A stretch of DNA of 64,000 nucleotides from Myxococcus eversor (GCF_010894455.1 NZ_JAAIXY010000006.1:406292-470291); one strand, 5' to 3'; shown: positions 8,034 through 18,216, counted from the first letter of the stretch. The notes: generated from the sequence alone by a model not told the origin. Made by a program: numbers and translations.

Positions 8034-9584
8034 CTAGGCCTTCTCGTCCGCCTCCGCGCCGAAGCGCTCATCCCGCGTGGTGAGGATGTGGCGATAGGGC
8101 ACCACGCGCACCAGCTCCGCCACCGTGGTGGCTCCGGCGTTGACCTTGTCGAGCCCATCCTCCATCAGCGTCCGCAGGCCGAGCTTCCGCGCATGGCGGC
8201 GCAGCCGCACCGTGGGCTCCCCGTGCGCGATGAGGTCCTGGAGGTCCGGGTCCACCACCAGCAGCTCGAAGATGCCGGAGCGGCCTCTGTAGCCGGTGTG
8301 GTTGCACGCGGAGCACCCTCGCCCGGCACGCGTGTTCACCCCGTCCAGCAGCCGCCCCAACAACTTCGCCTGCTCCGGCGTGGGCTTCGTGTCTTCCACG
8401 CACTGCTCGCAGATGCGCCGCACCAGCCGCTGCGTCAGCACCGCCAGCAGCGAGTCCGCCACGTCCACGTCGTCCAGCCCCAGGCCTCGCAGTCGAGCCA
8501 CCGCGCCCACCGAGTCCGCGGTGTGCAGCGTGCCCAGCACCACGTGCCCCGTGGCGGCGGCCGTCAGCGCCATGCTGCCCGTCTCCTGGTCTCGCACCTC
8601 GCCCACGAGCAGGACGTTCGGGTCCTGGCGCAAGAGCGCGCGCAGCAACGTCGCGTAGGGCATCTGCGGCGTCACCTGCTTCTGGTTCACCTTCGGGACG
8701 TAGTACTCGATGGGGTCCTCGGCGGTGACAATCTTGCGCCGCCCGTCATTGAGCCGCGCCAGCGCCGAGTACAGCGTCGTCGTCTTCCCGCTGCCCGTGG
8801 GTCCGGTGACGAGCACCAGTCCCTCCGGATTGGAGAGCAGTTGGAGGAAGACGGCCTGCATGGCGGGCCCCATGCCCAGCTTCTCCACGGGCACCAGGCC
8901 CACGCTCGCATCCAGGATGCGGATGACCACGTCCTCGCCGGCGGGGCTCGGCACCACGCTGACGCGGAAGTCCACCATCTTGCGCCCCTCGGGCCGCTCG
9001 ACGATGGCGCGCAGGCGACCGTCCTGGGGACGGCGACGCTCCGTGATGTCCAGTCCGGCCAGCACCTTCACCCGGCTGACCACGCCCGGCAGCGAGCGCG
9101 GGTCGATGTCCGTGTAGGACTGATGGAGGATGCCGTCGACGCGATAGCGGAGGTCCACGTCGTCCAAGTAGCTCTCCACGTGGATGTCGGAGGCCTTCAT
9201 CTCCACGGCGTTGAAGAGGACGTGCTCCACCAGTTCCACGGTGGTCGGCGAGTGCGTGAGCTTGACGCCGGGCCTCAGCACGACATCCGCCGTGACGCGC
9301 GGCCCCGCGCCGAAGCCGACCTCCAACGCCGACTCGATTTCGTAGGGGTTCAGCCGCACCGTGTGGAGCGGGCGGCGAAGGAACTCGGTGACGAGCGCCA
9401 GAATCTGGCCATTGTCCGGGTTCGTCGTGCCCACCGTCACCGGCGCGTCGTGGGACTCCGGGTCCACCTTGCCCAGCACCACCACCTGGTTGCGACGGCA
9501 GAACGACTCGGGAAGCAGCCGGAGCGAGGCCCGGTCCAAGGTGAACTGCGCGAGCTCTGCGAAGGCGGGGGCGTCCTCGGACAT
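8034..9584 (-). CDS. GspE/PulE/PilB-family secretion or pilus ATPase
   Basis: 516 aa hexameric ATPase of type II secretion or type IV pilus machines. An N-terminal MshEN-like region (residues 1-110) precedes the catalytic core. Core motifs are intact: KASDIHVE (N2 domain), Walker A GPTGSGKTTT, Asp box with VTAEDPIEY, Walker B LLVGEVRD, and His box TLHTADS. A tetracysteine zinc finger (CEQC and CSAC, about 38 residues apart) follows, as in GspE and PilB. No gspF, gspG or pil gene is next to it, so it is an orphan paralogue, a common situation in Myxococcus; assignment between secretion and pilus extension is open. Confidence 0.9.
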   Translation of the reverse strand: MSEDAPAFAELAQFTLDRASLRLLPESFCRRNQVVVLGKVDPESHDAPVTVGTTNPDNGQILALVTEFLRRPLHTVRLNPYEIESALEVGFGAGPRVTADVVLRPGVKLTHSPTTVELVEHVLFNAVEMKASDIHVESYLDDVDLRYRVDGILHQSYTDIDPRSLPGVVSRVKVLAGLDITERRRPQDGRLRAIVERPEGRKMVDFRVSVVPSPAGEDVVIRILDASVGLVPVEKLGMGPAMQAVFLQLLSNPEGLVLVTGPTGSGKTTTLYSALARLNDGRRKIVTAEDPIEYYVPKVNQKQVTPQMPYATLLRALLRQDPNVLLVGEVRDQETGSMALTAAATGHVVLGTLHTADSVGAVARLRGLGLDDVDVADSLLAVLTQRLVRRICEQCVEDTKPTPEQAKLLGRLLDGVNTRAGRGCSACNHTGYRGRSGIFELLVVDPDLQDLIAHGEPTVRLRRHARKLGLRTLMEDGLDKVNAGATTVAELVRVVPYRHILTTRDERFGAEADEKA

Positions 9585-9687
9585 GGCGGACGGAGGTTAT
9601 CAGCCGCGAGTCCCGCCGGGCGTACCGCCATTCCTCCCGGGACTCGAGTCGCCCGGAGAGGAATGGCTGTACCGAGCCAGCGAAATC

Positions 9688-12063
<2,376 letters not shown>

Positions 12064-12120
12064 GGCGTAGGACACCAACGGCAGTGGGTTTGGGGTGTGG
12101 GACTTCGGTTTCTACGTCGA

Positions 12121-12134
12121 CCGTCGGCCGACGG
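12121..12134. promoter_or_regulatory. 14-bp perfect palindrome between uvrA-like gene and arsR-like gene
   Basis: CCGTCGGCCGACGG is its own reverse complement. It lies 58 bp before the uvrA-like start and 50 bp before the arsR-like start. An operator for either gene is possible; in DNA this GC-rich, palindromes of this kind also arise by chance. Confidence 0.35.
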
Positions 12135-12147
12135 CGAGCAATATGCC

Positions 12148-12178
12148 TTGACGAGTATATACCCCGATGCGTATATAC
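12148..12178 (+). promoter_or_regulatory. Promoter with two GTATATAC palindromes before the arsR-like gene
   Basis: TTGACG (12148-12153) is followed after 17 bp by GTATAT (12171-12176), a good -35/-10 pair. Two identical 8-bp palindromes, GTATATAC at 12155-12162 and 12171-12178, are 16 bp apart centre to centre; one fills the spacer and one covers the -10. This is the expected layout of an autorepressed ArsR-type operator. Transcription would begin near 12183-12185, on or next to the GTG start codon, so the message may be leaderless. Confidence 0.6.
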
Positions 12179-12183
12179 AGAGC

Positions 12184-12531
12184 GTGGAATCTTCATTCGC
12201 CATCATCGCGGAGCCCCACAGACGGGCCATCTTGAGCCTGCTGCTCTCGTCGGAGCGGTCGGTGGGCGACCTGGAGCGCGAGCTCCAACTGTCGCAGCCG
12301 TCCGTCTCCAAGCACCTGCGGGTGCTGCGCGATGCGGGGTTCGTGGAATCACGCATTGAAGCGCAGCGTCGCCTCTACCGACTGAGACCGGAGCCGCTGA
12401 TGGAAGTCGACGAATGGCTCATTCCCTTCCGGCGCTTCTGGTCGAAGCACCTGGATGCGCTGGAGCAACACCTCGACAAGATGGACAAGGTCCCCCCTGT
12501 GAAAGGAAGGAAGAAACATGAGCAGCCGTGA
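12184..12531 (+). CDS. ArsR/SmtB-family transcriptional regulator
   Basis: 115 aa. The GTG at 12184 gives the normal family N-terminus (ESSFAIIAEPHRRAILSLLL). A winged helix follows: SVGDLERELQLSQPSVSKHL is the helix-turn-helix, and VESRIEAQRRLYRLRPEPL the wing. No metal-binding Cys cluster is present, so it belongs to the metal-independent branch usually paired with SRPBCC proteins. An in-frame TTG at 12148 is an alternative start but lies inside the -35 box. Its stop overlaps the next gene by 14 nt, and four genes read on in the same direction. It probably represses its own operon through the palindromes at 12155-12178. Confidence 0.85.
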   Translation: MESSFAIIAEPHRRAILSLLLSSERSVGDLERELQLSQPSVSKHLRVLRDAGFVESRIEAQRRLYRLRPEPLMEVDEWLIPFRRFWSKHLDALEQHLDKMDKVPPVKGRKKHEQP

Positions 12532-13063
12532 GAACTACAGGCCGGGTGCCGCGTCGGGCGCCAGGATTGAGAAGGAGGGAGAGAAGTGGACGCTGGTGCT
12601 CGTCAGAGACCTCTCCCACCCTCCCGCGAAGGTCTGGAGGGCCATCACGGAGCCCGAGCACCTGCGTGAGTGGGCGCCGTTCGATTCCGACCGGAATCTG
12701 GGGAGCGTTGGCACCGCGAAGCTGTCGACCGTGGGAGCGCCGAAGCAGATGGTCGCGGAGACGCAGATCAAGCGGGCCGACGAGCCGAAGCTGCTCGAAT
12801 ACAGCTGGGGGGGACAGGACCTCCGCTGGGAGCTGGAGCCGCAGGGGACCGGCACCCGACTCACGCTCTGGCACAACATCAACCGTGGCTTCATCTCGAT
12901 GGGCGCCGCGGGCTGGCACATCTGCTTCGATGTGATGGATCGGCTGCTCGCTGGTCAGCCCATCGGACGCCTCGTCGGACCTGACGCCATGCGGTTCGAT
13001 GGCTGGCAGCGATTGAACGTCGAGTACGCCAAGCAGTTCGGCGTCGAAGCCCCCTCCTTCTGA
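12518..13063 (+). CDS. SRPBCC (AHSA1-like) domain protein
   Basis: 181 aa with GGAAGGA just before the ATG. The START/Bet v1-like helix-grip fold is shown by LVRDLSHPPAKVWRAITEPEHLREWAP at the N-terminus and the terminal long helix GWQRLNVEYAKQF. Such proteins form a hydrophobic pocket; AHSA1-like members coupled to ArsR regulators are common but their ligands are mostly unknown. The 14-nt overlap with the regulator implies translational coupling. Confidence 0.85.
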   Translation: MSSRENYRPGAASGARIEKEGEKWTLVLVRDLSHPPAKVWRAITEPEHLREWAPFDSDRNLGSVGTAKLSTVGAPKQMVAETQIKRADEPKLLEYSWGGQDLRWELEPQGTGTRLTLWHNINRGFISMGAAGWHICFDVMDRLLAGQPIGRLVGPDAMRFDGWQRLNVEYAKQFGVEAPSF

Positions 13064-13075
13064 TTCTCGCCCGAT

Positions 13076-13480
13076 ATGAACATGCACCGCTCAAAAGGAA
13101 TCGTCATTGGCTTCTGGGTCGTCACCGTGCTGCTCTGCCTGCAGATGGGCTTCACCGCCTACGCGCAGCTGAGCCTGCCGGAGGTGGCGCAGGCCATCGC
13201 CGAGCTCGGCTTCCCGGACTACTTCCGCAAAGGGCTCGCGTGGGCCAAATTGATTGGCGTGGTGGTGTTGCTCGCGCCGGTGCCGGCGCGGCTCAAGGAG
13301 TGGGCCTATGCGGGCTTCGCCTTCACGCTCGTCTCCGCGCTCATCGCCCACCTCGCGATGGGTCACGGCATGGAGCGGTGGATCTACGCGGTGGTCACCG
13401 GCGTGCTCTGGGGGCTCTCGTATTTCTTCTGGCGCCGTCTGCAGGCCCCGGCTGTCGAGCTCCGCCCGGCGACCGCCTGA
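13076..13480 (+). CDS. DoxX-like small membrane protein
   Basis: 134 aa with four predicted membrane helices (about residues 9-30, 55-72, 76-98 and 101-118). The order and spacing, with AKLIGVVVLLAPVPARLKEWAYAGF in the middle, fit the DoxX-like family that often follows ArsR-SRPBCC pairs. The role of these proteins is not established; redox and membrane-carrier roles have been proposed. Only 12 nt separate it from the previous gene. Confidence 0.75.
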   Translation: MNMHRSKGIVIGFWVVTVLLCLQMGFTAYAQLSLPEVAQAIAELGFPDYFRKGLAWAKLIGVVVLLAPVPARLKEWAYAGFAFTLVSALIAHLAMGHGMERWIYAVVTGVLWGLSYFFWRRLQAPAVELRPATA

Positions 13481-13505
13481 GCGCTGGAATTCCTAGGAGG
13501 AGACC

Positions 13506-14078
13506 ATGAAGAAGACAGGCGCGAGCGGAGGCCCTTCGGCATCCGAGCTCATCTCACAGCGAATCGTCGACCTGGGGGGATGGCGCGGGGAGACCCTGGC
13601 GAGGATGCGCAAGCTCATCCAGGAAGCGGACCCGGACGTCGTCGAGGAGTGGAAGTGGATGGGCACGCCGGTCTGGTCGCACGACGGCATCATCTGCACG
13701 GGCGAGTCCTACAAGGAGGTCGTGAAGCTGACCTTCATCAAGGGTGCATCCCTGATGGACCCGGGCAAGCTCTTCAACTCGAGCCTCGAAGGAAACGCGC
13801 GCCGGGCGATCGACATCCGCGAAGGGGAGCAGGTGGATGCGGCCGCCTTCAAGATGCTCATTCGCCAGGCGATCGCCCTCAACAGTGAGGGCAAGGCGAA
13901 GCCCTCGAAGGCGAAGCCGGCGGTGAAGGCGAAGACGGCCACGAAGGCGAAGCCGGTGGCGAAGGCGAAGCCGGTGGCGAAGGCTAAGCCCTCGAAGGCA
14001 AAGCCGGTGGCGAAGGCTAAGCCCTCGAAGGCAAAGCCGGTGGCGAAGGCTAAGCCCTCGAAGAAGGCAAAGGCCTGA
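13506..14078 (+). CDS. DUF1801 protein with a histone-H1-like Lys/Ala/Pro tail
   Basis: 190 aa, preceded by an AGGAGGAG ribosome site. Residues 10-125 are a DUF1801 domain (YdhG-like fold): EEWKWMGTPVWSHDGIICTGESYKEVVKLTF and GNARRAIDIREGEQVDAAAF are characteristic. Residues 128-190 are made almost only of Lys, Ala, Pro, Val and Ser, in repeats such as KAKPVAKAKPSKAKPVAKAK, resembling histone H1 tails and the DNA-binding tails of some bacterial proteins. The tail is encoded by 33-bp tandem repeats. DUF1801 genes commonly end ArsR-SRPBCC operons; the tail is the unusual part and suggests binding to DNA, RNA or another polyanion. Confidence 0.85.
   Translation: MKKTGASGGPSASELISQRIVDLGGWRGETLARMRKLIQEADPDVVEEWKWMGTPVWSHDGIICTGESYKEVVKLTFIKGASLMDPGKLFNSSLEGNARRAIDIREGEQVDAAAFKMLIRQAIALNSEGKAKPSKAKPAVKAKTATKAKPVAKAKPVAKAKPSKAKPVAKAKPSKAKPVAKAKPSKKAKA
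13974..14063 (+). repeat. 33-bp tandem repeat encoding the KAKPSKAKPVA tail
   Basis: Two complete identical units (13974-14006 and 14007-14039) and a partial third (14040-14063) begin GTGGCGAAGGCTAAG. The identity at synonymous positions points to recent expansion by slippage or unequal exchange. Confidence 0.85.
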
Positions 14079-14098
14079 GGGCTTCCGACTTCGACCTC

Positions 14099-14131
14099 AT
14101 GGACTTCCGTGGGCGCCCACGGAGAATCCAT
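14099..14131. terminator. Hairpin after the ArsR operon
   Basis: An 18-bp perfect inverted repeat without a loop (TCCGTGGGC/GCCCACGGA, 14106-14123) is extended by ATGGA/TCCAT outside a small bulge. It begins 20 nt after the DUF1801 stop. There is no T-run, as is usual for high-GC terminators, so function is inferred from position. Confidence 0.45.
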
Positions 14132-14357
14132 GCACGCCCAGCCGTCTCCCGCCGGATTCCAGGCACATGCCGCTGGCGACAGGATGGTGAAGCGGATGGC
14201 CTTGCCCCTCAGGGAGACGTCCCACCGGGTGACCGCACGTGGGGCATCGGCAGGATTGAAGGCTGCTTGCGAGGTCATCCCCTCGCCCCGCGGACTCGGG
14301 CATCCTTTCCCCCTCTGGAGCCGCGCGAGCGACTCCTCAACACACAAGGGGATGGAC

Positions 14358-14591
14358 ATGAAGAACGGATGGCGGAGCGCAGGGGTCTTCGCGGTGGCGA
14401 TGGCGGTATGCGCCTGTGGTGGCACGGAAGAGGACGTGGCTCGGGAACAGGTGCCAGCCGCGGGCATCCAGGAGGCCCAACCCGGGGACACCCACCAGCA
14501 GTCCATCTCCTGTGACGCGGCGGGCCGCTGCCCCCCTGGCTTCTACTGCGACGTGACCTGGACCTGTCGCTACGTTGGCGGACACGGGTAG
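14358..14591 (+). CDS. Small secreted lipoprotein, Cys-rich
   Basis: 77 aa from the second of two adjacent ATGs, which is best spaced from AAGGGG. MKNGWRSAGVFAVAMAVCAC is a signal peptide with a probable lipobox (AVCAC followed by GG). The mature part is short and hydrophilic, ending in a compact Cys motif (SCDAAGRCPPGFYCDVTWTC) that likely forms two disulfides. Many myxobacterial outer-surface lipoproteins carry such CPPGFYC-type ends. Function unknown. Confidence 0.7.
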   Translation: MKNGWRSAGVFAVAMAVCACGGTEEDVAREQVPAAGIQEAQPGDTHQQSISCDAAGRCPPGFYCDVTWTCRYVGGHG

Positions 14592-14636
14592 CCCCTGCTG
14601 CCAATACGCCCGAGCTCGGGTCGACGCGTGTCATGT

Positions 14637-14719
14637 GTAACAGCTCGCCGCGCCCGTCTGGACGGGGCAAGGATGAGCCCGCCGGGCATTGAAGCACGGC
14701 GCGGTGGCGTCAGTCGGAG
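14637..14719 (-). repeat. IS66-type end, copy 1 (direct repeat with 16047-16129)
   Basis: Begins GTAACAGCTCGCCGCGCCC; the first 45 bp are nearly identical to the copy at 16047 and the last bases (TCAGTCGGAG) contain the transposase stop in both. IS66 ends typically start with GTAA. Confidence 0.65.
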
Positions 14720-14814
14720 CTGGCCGGGAGCGTGACGGTACCGGGATTCTCGATGGCGGCAAGGGCGGCGCGCAGCAGGTAGCATCCCGGGTCTTCACCG
14801 CGCAGGCGAGCCAT
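14710..14814 (-). pseudogene. IS66-family transposase, C-terminal fragment
   Basis: About 34 codons: MARLRGEDPGCYLLRAALAA then IENPGTVTLPASSD and a stop. The pattern ARLxGEDPxxYL at the extreme C-terminus is that of IS66 TnpC proteins. Nothing upstream continues the transposase, so it is a truncated remnant. The stop overlaps the element end at 14637-14719. Confidence 0.6.
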
Positions 14815-15014
14815 TTCCCCCAAGCAGGGGCGAGGCCGGAGCCGGCGGAAGAGAGCCCGTCCTTTGCCGCGACGAGGGGGAGCCGAAGAAGGAGCGCACA
14901 CCCCGATTGGACTCTCGCCAGGCCGCTACGCAGGACGGAAAGCGCTGGACGTGTTCGCTTGCTCGAAGTGTGGAAACAGGAGATGCGCTCATCCAGCGCG
15001 CCTTCGCCGCCCTT

Positions 15015-15998
15015 TCAAAATGTCTCGAGGAAGGTCTTCATCTCGCGCAGCACCTCGTCATGGTTGGTGAGCCAGACGTAGTGCCGCGCGTGCTCGAGCT
15101 TGATTCCCTTCCAGTTCGGCATGCTCATCACGCTCAGCATTTCGGCGTCCCGCTGGAGCGCCCTGGCGCTCAGGGTCCTCAACTTCTCCTGCACGGGAAG
15201 GTCCATTTGGGAGAAGCCTGGGAGGTCCTCCGGCCGCCCGGACCGAGGCTGATCCACGTAGAGGAAGAGCACGGCCGCCGTCACGGCCGCGAAGTCCACC
15301 TTCGAGAAACCCCTCATCACCCGTGCCTCCGCGTGCGGCCACCTGCGGGCGCGCAGGTAGTGCCCGGTCTTCGGATCGAACTCGTTCGCCTCGTCGATCT
15401 CGTGCGCGGGGAACGCTCCTCCGACGTCACGCGCGAGCGCGGCGGCGAGCGCGGCGCGTGAGGCCACGTCCTCGGGAGCGGGCTCGCTCGGAGGAGGCAT
15501 GGGCAGGACCGAAAGGAGCTCCGCCAGCAGGTCACCGTTGGTCCTCACGTCCAGGTAGACCACCTTCTCCACGCGCTCCGGGTGATGGGTTGCCACCCAG
15601 GTGAGCTCTGGCCCAGCGGCGGAGTGGCCCACGAATGACGCCTTCGCGATTCCCAGCCCCTCCAGCACCCGGACGACGTCCTCGCCCAGGGTGGCGGTGT
15701 CGTAGCCCTGCTCGGGCCAGTTCGACGAGCCAAACCCCCGGCGGGTGACGGCGTAGACGTGATGGGCTGCGGTGAACTCCGGCGCGAAGGTGTCGAACAC
15801 GTGGCCCGTGTTGCCCAGACCCGACAGGAAGACGAGCGCGGGTCCCTGGCCTCCGAAGTCGAGCAGTTCGAGCTCAACCCCCTCGGCCACCTTCACCCGC
15901 TTCACCTGATGCAACGCGCTGGAGTCGGCAGAAGCCGGGACGGACTTCGTCGTCACACAGGCGAACAGCGGCAAGCAGAGGAGGAGGAGTCTTCGCAT
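15015..15998 (-). CDS. Alpha/beta-hydrolase lipoprotein
   Basis: 327 aa. The ATG at 15998 starts MRRLLLLCLPLFACVTT, a lipoprotein signal (lipobox LFAC), so the enzyme is likely anchored to a membrane facing the periplasm or outside. The fold is clear: oxyanion HG-equivalent in VFLSGLGNTGHVFD, strand 4 YAVTRRGFGSSNWP, nucleophile elbow VGHSAAG (Ser), and a C-terminal His in the LEHARHYVWLTNHDE region. Lengthy cap insert near residues 175-235. Substrate unknown; esterase or lactonase are possible. It sits exactly between two IS66-type ends (14637 and 16047), which suggests it arrived as or became part of a mobile unit. Confidence 0.85.
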   Translation of the reverse strand: MRRLLLLCLPLFACVTTKSVPASADSSALHQVKRVKVAEGVELELLDFGGQGPALVFLSGLGNTGHVFDTFAPEFTAAHHVYAVTRRGFGSSNWPEQGYDTATLGEDVVRVLEGLGIAKASFVGHSAAGPELTWVATHHPERVEKVVYLDVRTNGDLLAELLSVLPMPPPSEPAPEDVASRAALAAALARDVGGAFPAHEIDEANEFDPKTGHYLRARRWPHAEARVMRGFSKVDFAAVTAAVLFLYVDQPRSGRPEDLPGFSQMDLPVQEKLRTLSARALQRDAEMLSVMSMPNWKGIKLEHARHYVWLTNHDEVLREMKTFLETF

Positions 15999-16046
15999 GG
16001 ACTGACTCAACTACAGGAGTGCGGAGACCACCAGGGAAGCCCATGG

Positions 16047-16129
16047 GTAACAGCTCGCCGCGCCCCATCTGGACGGGGCGTGGATGAGCCCCCGCGCGGC
16101 TTCGATGGGCGCGGTGGTGTCAGTCGGAG
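16047..16129 (-). repeat. IS66-type end, copy 2
   Basis: Same orientation and extent (83 bp, one compensating indel each way) as copy 1 at 14637-14719, placed 49 bp before the hydrolase start. It contains the stop codon of the transposase remnant that follows. Confidence 0.65.
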
Positions 16130-16721
16130 AGGAAGACGGTCAGCCCACTCCACAGCTCCAGCATGGACTCGAGCGCCTTGCGCAGAGCACTGCCTGGCAG
16201 CGAGCGCTGGGCCAGCGCCCACTCGCGGATGGCAGCCACCAGCGGAGCGGTCTTCTCCTGTCGCACCGCGAGCCGTTGCGCCAGTGCCGCGGCCTGTTGC
16301 TCCCCTGCAGTACGTGCGGTTGTGGCAGGTCGGCCTCAATAGCATACAGCTGGCCAATGAGCGACAGCACCTCGGCGCGCACGGGGGCCACTCTCTCGGC
16401 CTCCACGAATTTGCGTCGCACGTGGGCCCAGACGAAGTGGCGCTCCACCACGCTCACCTCCTGGCTGTCCTCCGTCTGTCCCGCCCACTCCTTCAACGCA
16501 CCGCCGCACAGGCCGCACACCTTGTCCGCCTCGTCCAGGGGGAGCACCACCTCCTGCACGGGCAGCTGCGGCTGGGCACGCGGCCCGTGCCCGCGCTGCT
16601 TGCGTGCGCTCGCCGGCGGTGTCGCTTCCACTGCTGGCTTTCGCTTCTCGCTGGAGGCGCCGAAGAGGCGCTGCTGCATGAGCGCCAGTTGCTCCGCGAG
16701 CTGGGTGAGCGCCCTTCCCAG
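16120..16721 (-). pseudogene. IS66-family transposase remnant with internal deletion and frameshift
   Basis: Read leftwards: LTQLAEQLALMQQRLFGASS and the zinc part VCGLCGGALKEW are the TnpC N-terminus. At about 16430 the zinc region (SVVERHFV) runs directly into WAHVRRKFVEA, skipping roughly the first half of the DDE domain. Near 16295-16325 the frame shifts; the other frame continues EQQAAALAQRLAVRQEKTAP, then LELWSGLTVFLSD and stop (16120-16122). The final SD-stop equals the end of the copy at 14710, so a second deletion removed the rest of the C-terminus. It cannot encode an active enzyme. Confidence 0.8.
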
Positions 16722-16750
16722 TTGGAAGACCTGGAGGGTTGAGGTGCATC

Positions 16751-16773
16751 GTGCCCGGGATGGTCCCGGGCAC
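16751..16773 (-). terminator. Hairpin after the secreted-protein gene
   Basis: GTGCCCGGGA and TCCCGGGCAC form a perfect 10-bp stem with a TGG loop. It begins 14 nt beyond the stop of the gene at 16787. No T-run follows. Confidence 0.5.
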
Positions 16774-16786
16774 AGGGGTTCCACGC

Positions 16787-17206
16787 TCAATCGCCGCAGG
16801 ACAGCTTCAGCTTCTCCACGGACGCCTTCTTGCCCTCCTTCGTCAGGGTGAGCTTCAGCGTCTTGCTCGTGAGCATCACGACCTCGGCGGTGAACGTCCC
16901 GGTGGCGTCGGCGTACTGGATGCTATCGCCCTTCTTCTCGAGACCGGACAGGTTGGTGTCCGCCTTGCTCGGCTTGAGTTCGACGACCTTTTCATCCACT
17001 CGCACCACGGCCTGTTGGAGGTCATCGAGCAGATAGACCACACTCCCCTTCCCCAACGTGCAGCCAGCACCCGCGTGGTCCGACAAGTCCTGTTCCGTGA
17101 GAGGCTTTACCGCGAGCCCCGGACCAGCGGCCTTACCTTCGGCCAGCGCAGCCCCTCCGAACGCCGCCAACGACAACACCACCAGACGCGCAATCAGGTT
17201 CCGCAT
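16787..17206 (-). CDS. Secreted protein of unknown function
   Basis: 139 aa. The ATG at 17206 follows GGGAGA at the right distance and gives a signal peptide (MRNLIARLVVLSLAAFGGAALA, cleavage after ALA). The mature 115 residues are mostly beta-strand in pattern, with two Cys (AGCTLGKG and KLSCGD) that could form one disulfide. No family recognised. The longer open frame upstream has no ribosome site and poor codon pattern. A hairpin follows the stop. Confidence 0.75.
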   Translation of the reverse strand: MRNLIARLVVLSLAAFGGAALAEGKAAGPGLAVKPLTEQDLSDHAGAGCTLGKGSVVYLLDDLQQAVVRVDEKVVELKPSKADTNLSGLEKKGDSIQYADATGTFTAEVVMLTSKTLKLTLTKEGKKASVEKLKLSCGD

Positions 17207-17501
17207 GATGTCTCCCAGAGTCAATGCCCCTCGCGTCACCGGAGAGCGGCGCTCGACGGGCCGCGACATCATGCGCCGAGCGAATCGCAGGCTCAATCCA
17301 TCGCGCAGCCCGGTGGCCGGCACCCGCTGCGGGGAGCCGCGAGCACCCGGCCGCCCGGAGCATGGACTGAGGGCGATGCTCGACGCGCCGGAACGGCCTC
17401 GGTGCGCCATGCGCCGTGGGGCGTCAGCCGTGTGCGACACCTTGCACCCGCTGGCGACAGGCGGCATGTTCATCGTCCCTTGAGCAATCCTGGAGCGGGA
17501 C

Positions 17502-18155
17502 ATGACCATCACCATCACCGCCTTTGAACGCTCGCCTGATCGCGGCAACGGACTGGCGCGGGACATGAGGGTGCGCTGGGCGCTGGAAGAGGTGGGCCAG
17601 CCCTACGAAGTCCGTCTGCTGTCGTTCGATGCGATGAAGGAGCCAGCGCACAAGGCGCTGCATCCGTTCGGTCAGATTCCGACCTATGAGGAGGGAGAGC
17701 TCGCCCTGTTCGAGTCCGGCGCGATTGTCTTCCACATCGCGGAGCGCCATGCCGGCCTGCTGCCGGAAGATTCGAATGGCCGTGCGCGCGCAATCGCATG
17801 GATGTTCGCGGCGCTCAACACGGTCGAGCCGCCCATCTTCGACCGCAGTCTGGTGACGATTCTCGAGCGCGACCAGCCCTGGTACGAGCATCGCCTGCGC
17901 GCGCTGGACGACACCATCCGGAAGCGGTTGGACGACCTCTCCGCGCGACTCGGCGACGCTGACTGGCTCGACGGCGCCTTCAGCGCGGCCGACATTCTCA
18001 TGGTGACGGTCCTGCGCAGGATACAGAGCTCGGGCATTCTCGAGGCGTATCCGAACCTCGCCGCCTATATCGCCCGAGCCGAAGCGCGGCCGGCCTACCA
18101 GCGTGCGTTCGCCGCGCAGCTCGCGGTGTTCAAAGCCGCCCCGAAGACCGCGTGA
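17502..18155 (+). CDS. Glutathione S-transferase-like protein
   Basis: 217 aa with GGAG 7 nt before the ATG. N-terminal thioredoxin-like domain: MRVRWALEEVGQPYEVRLL, the cis-Pro loop FGQIPTYEEGEL, and the glutathione gamma-Glu contact FESGAIVFHIAE. The all-helical C-terminal domain includes WLDGAFSAADILMVTVL, where the Asp is the N-cap box. A cytosolic detoxification or conjugating enzyme is likely; the substrate is unknown. A methyltransferase gene follows after 61 nt. Confidence 0.88.
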   Translation: MTITITAFERSPDRGNGLARDMRVRWALEEVGQPYEVRLLSFDAMKEPAHKALHPFGQIPTYEEGELALFESGAIVFHIAERHAGLLPEDSNGRARAIAWMFAALNTVEPPIFDRSLVTILERDQPWYEHRLRALDDTIRKRLDDLSARLGDADWLDGAFSAADILMVTVLRRIQSSGILEAYPNLAAYIARAEARPAYQRAFAAQLAVFKAAPKTA

Positions 18156-18216
18156 CGGCGCGGGCTCGCGGCTTGGGAAAGCACCAGGCACGGCCACACC
18201 AGGAGGAGGCTGACGC

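Larger units (their letters stand above)
14592..15014. other. Decayed mobile-element stretch
   Basis: No intact gene. It holds an IS66-type end and the C-terminal codons of its transposase (below), then about 200 bp in which I see only short pieces. One plus-strand reading near 14915-14965 (ALDVFACSKCGNRR) resembles the zinc motif near the C-terminus of IS91-type transposases; this is weak. Confidence 0.5.

Noticed and set aside
17207..17501. Upstream extension of the secreted protein (to 17566)
   Set aside because: The frame is open but lacks a ribosome site, and the signal peptide and GGGAGA fix the start at 17206.
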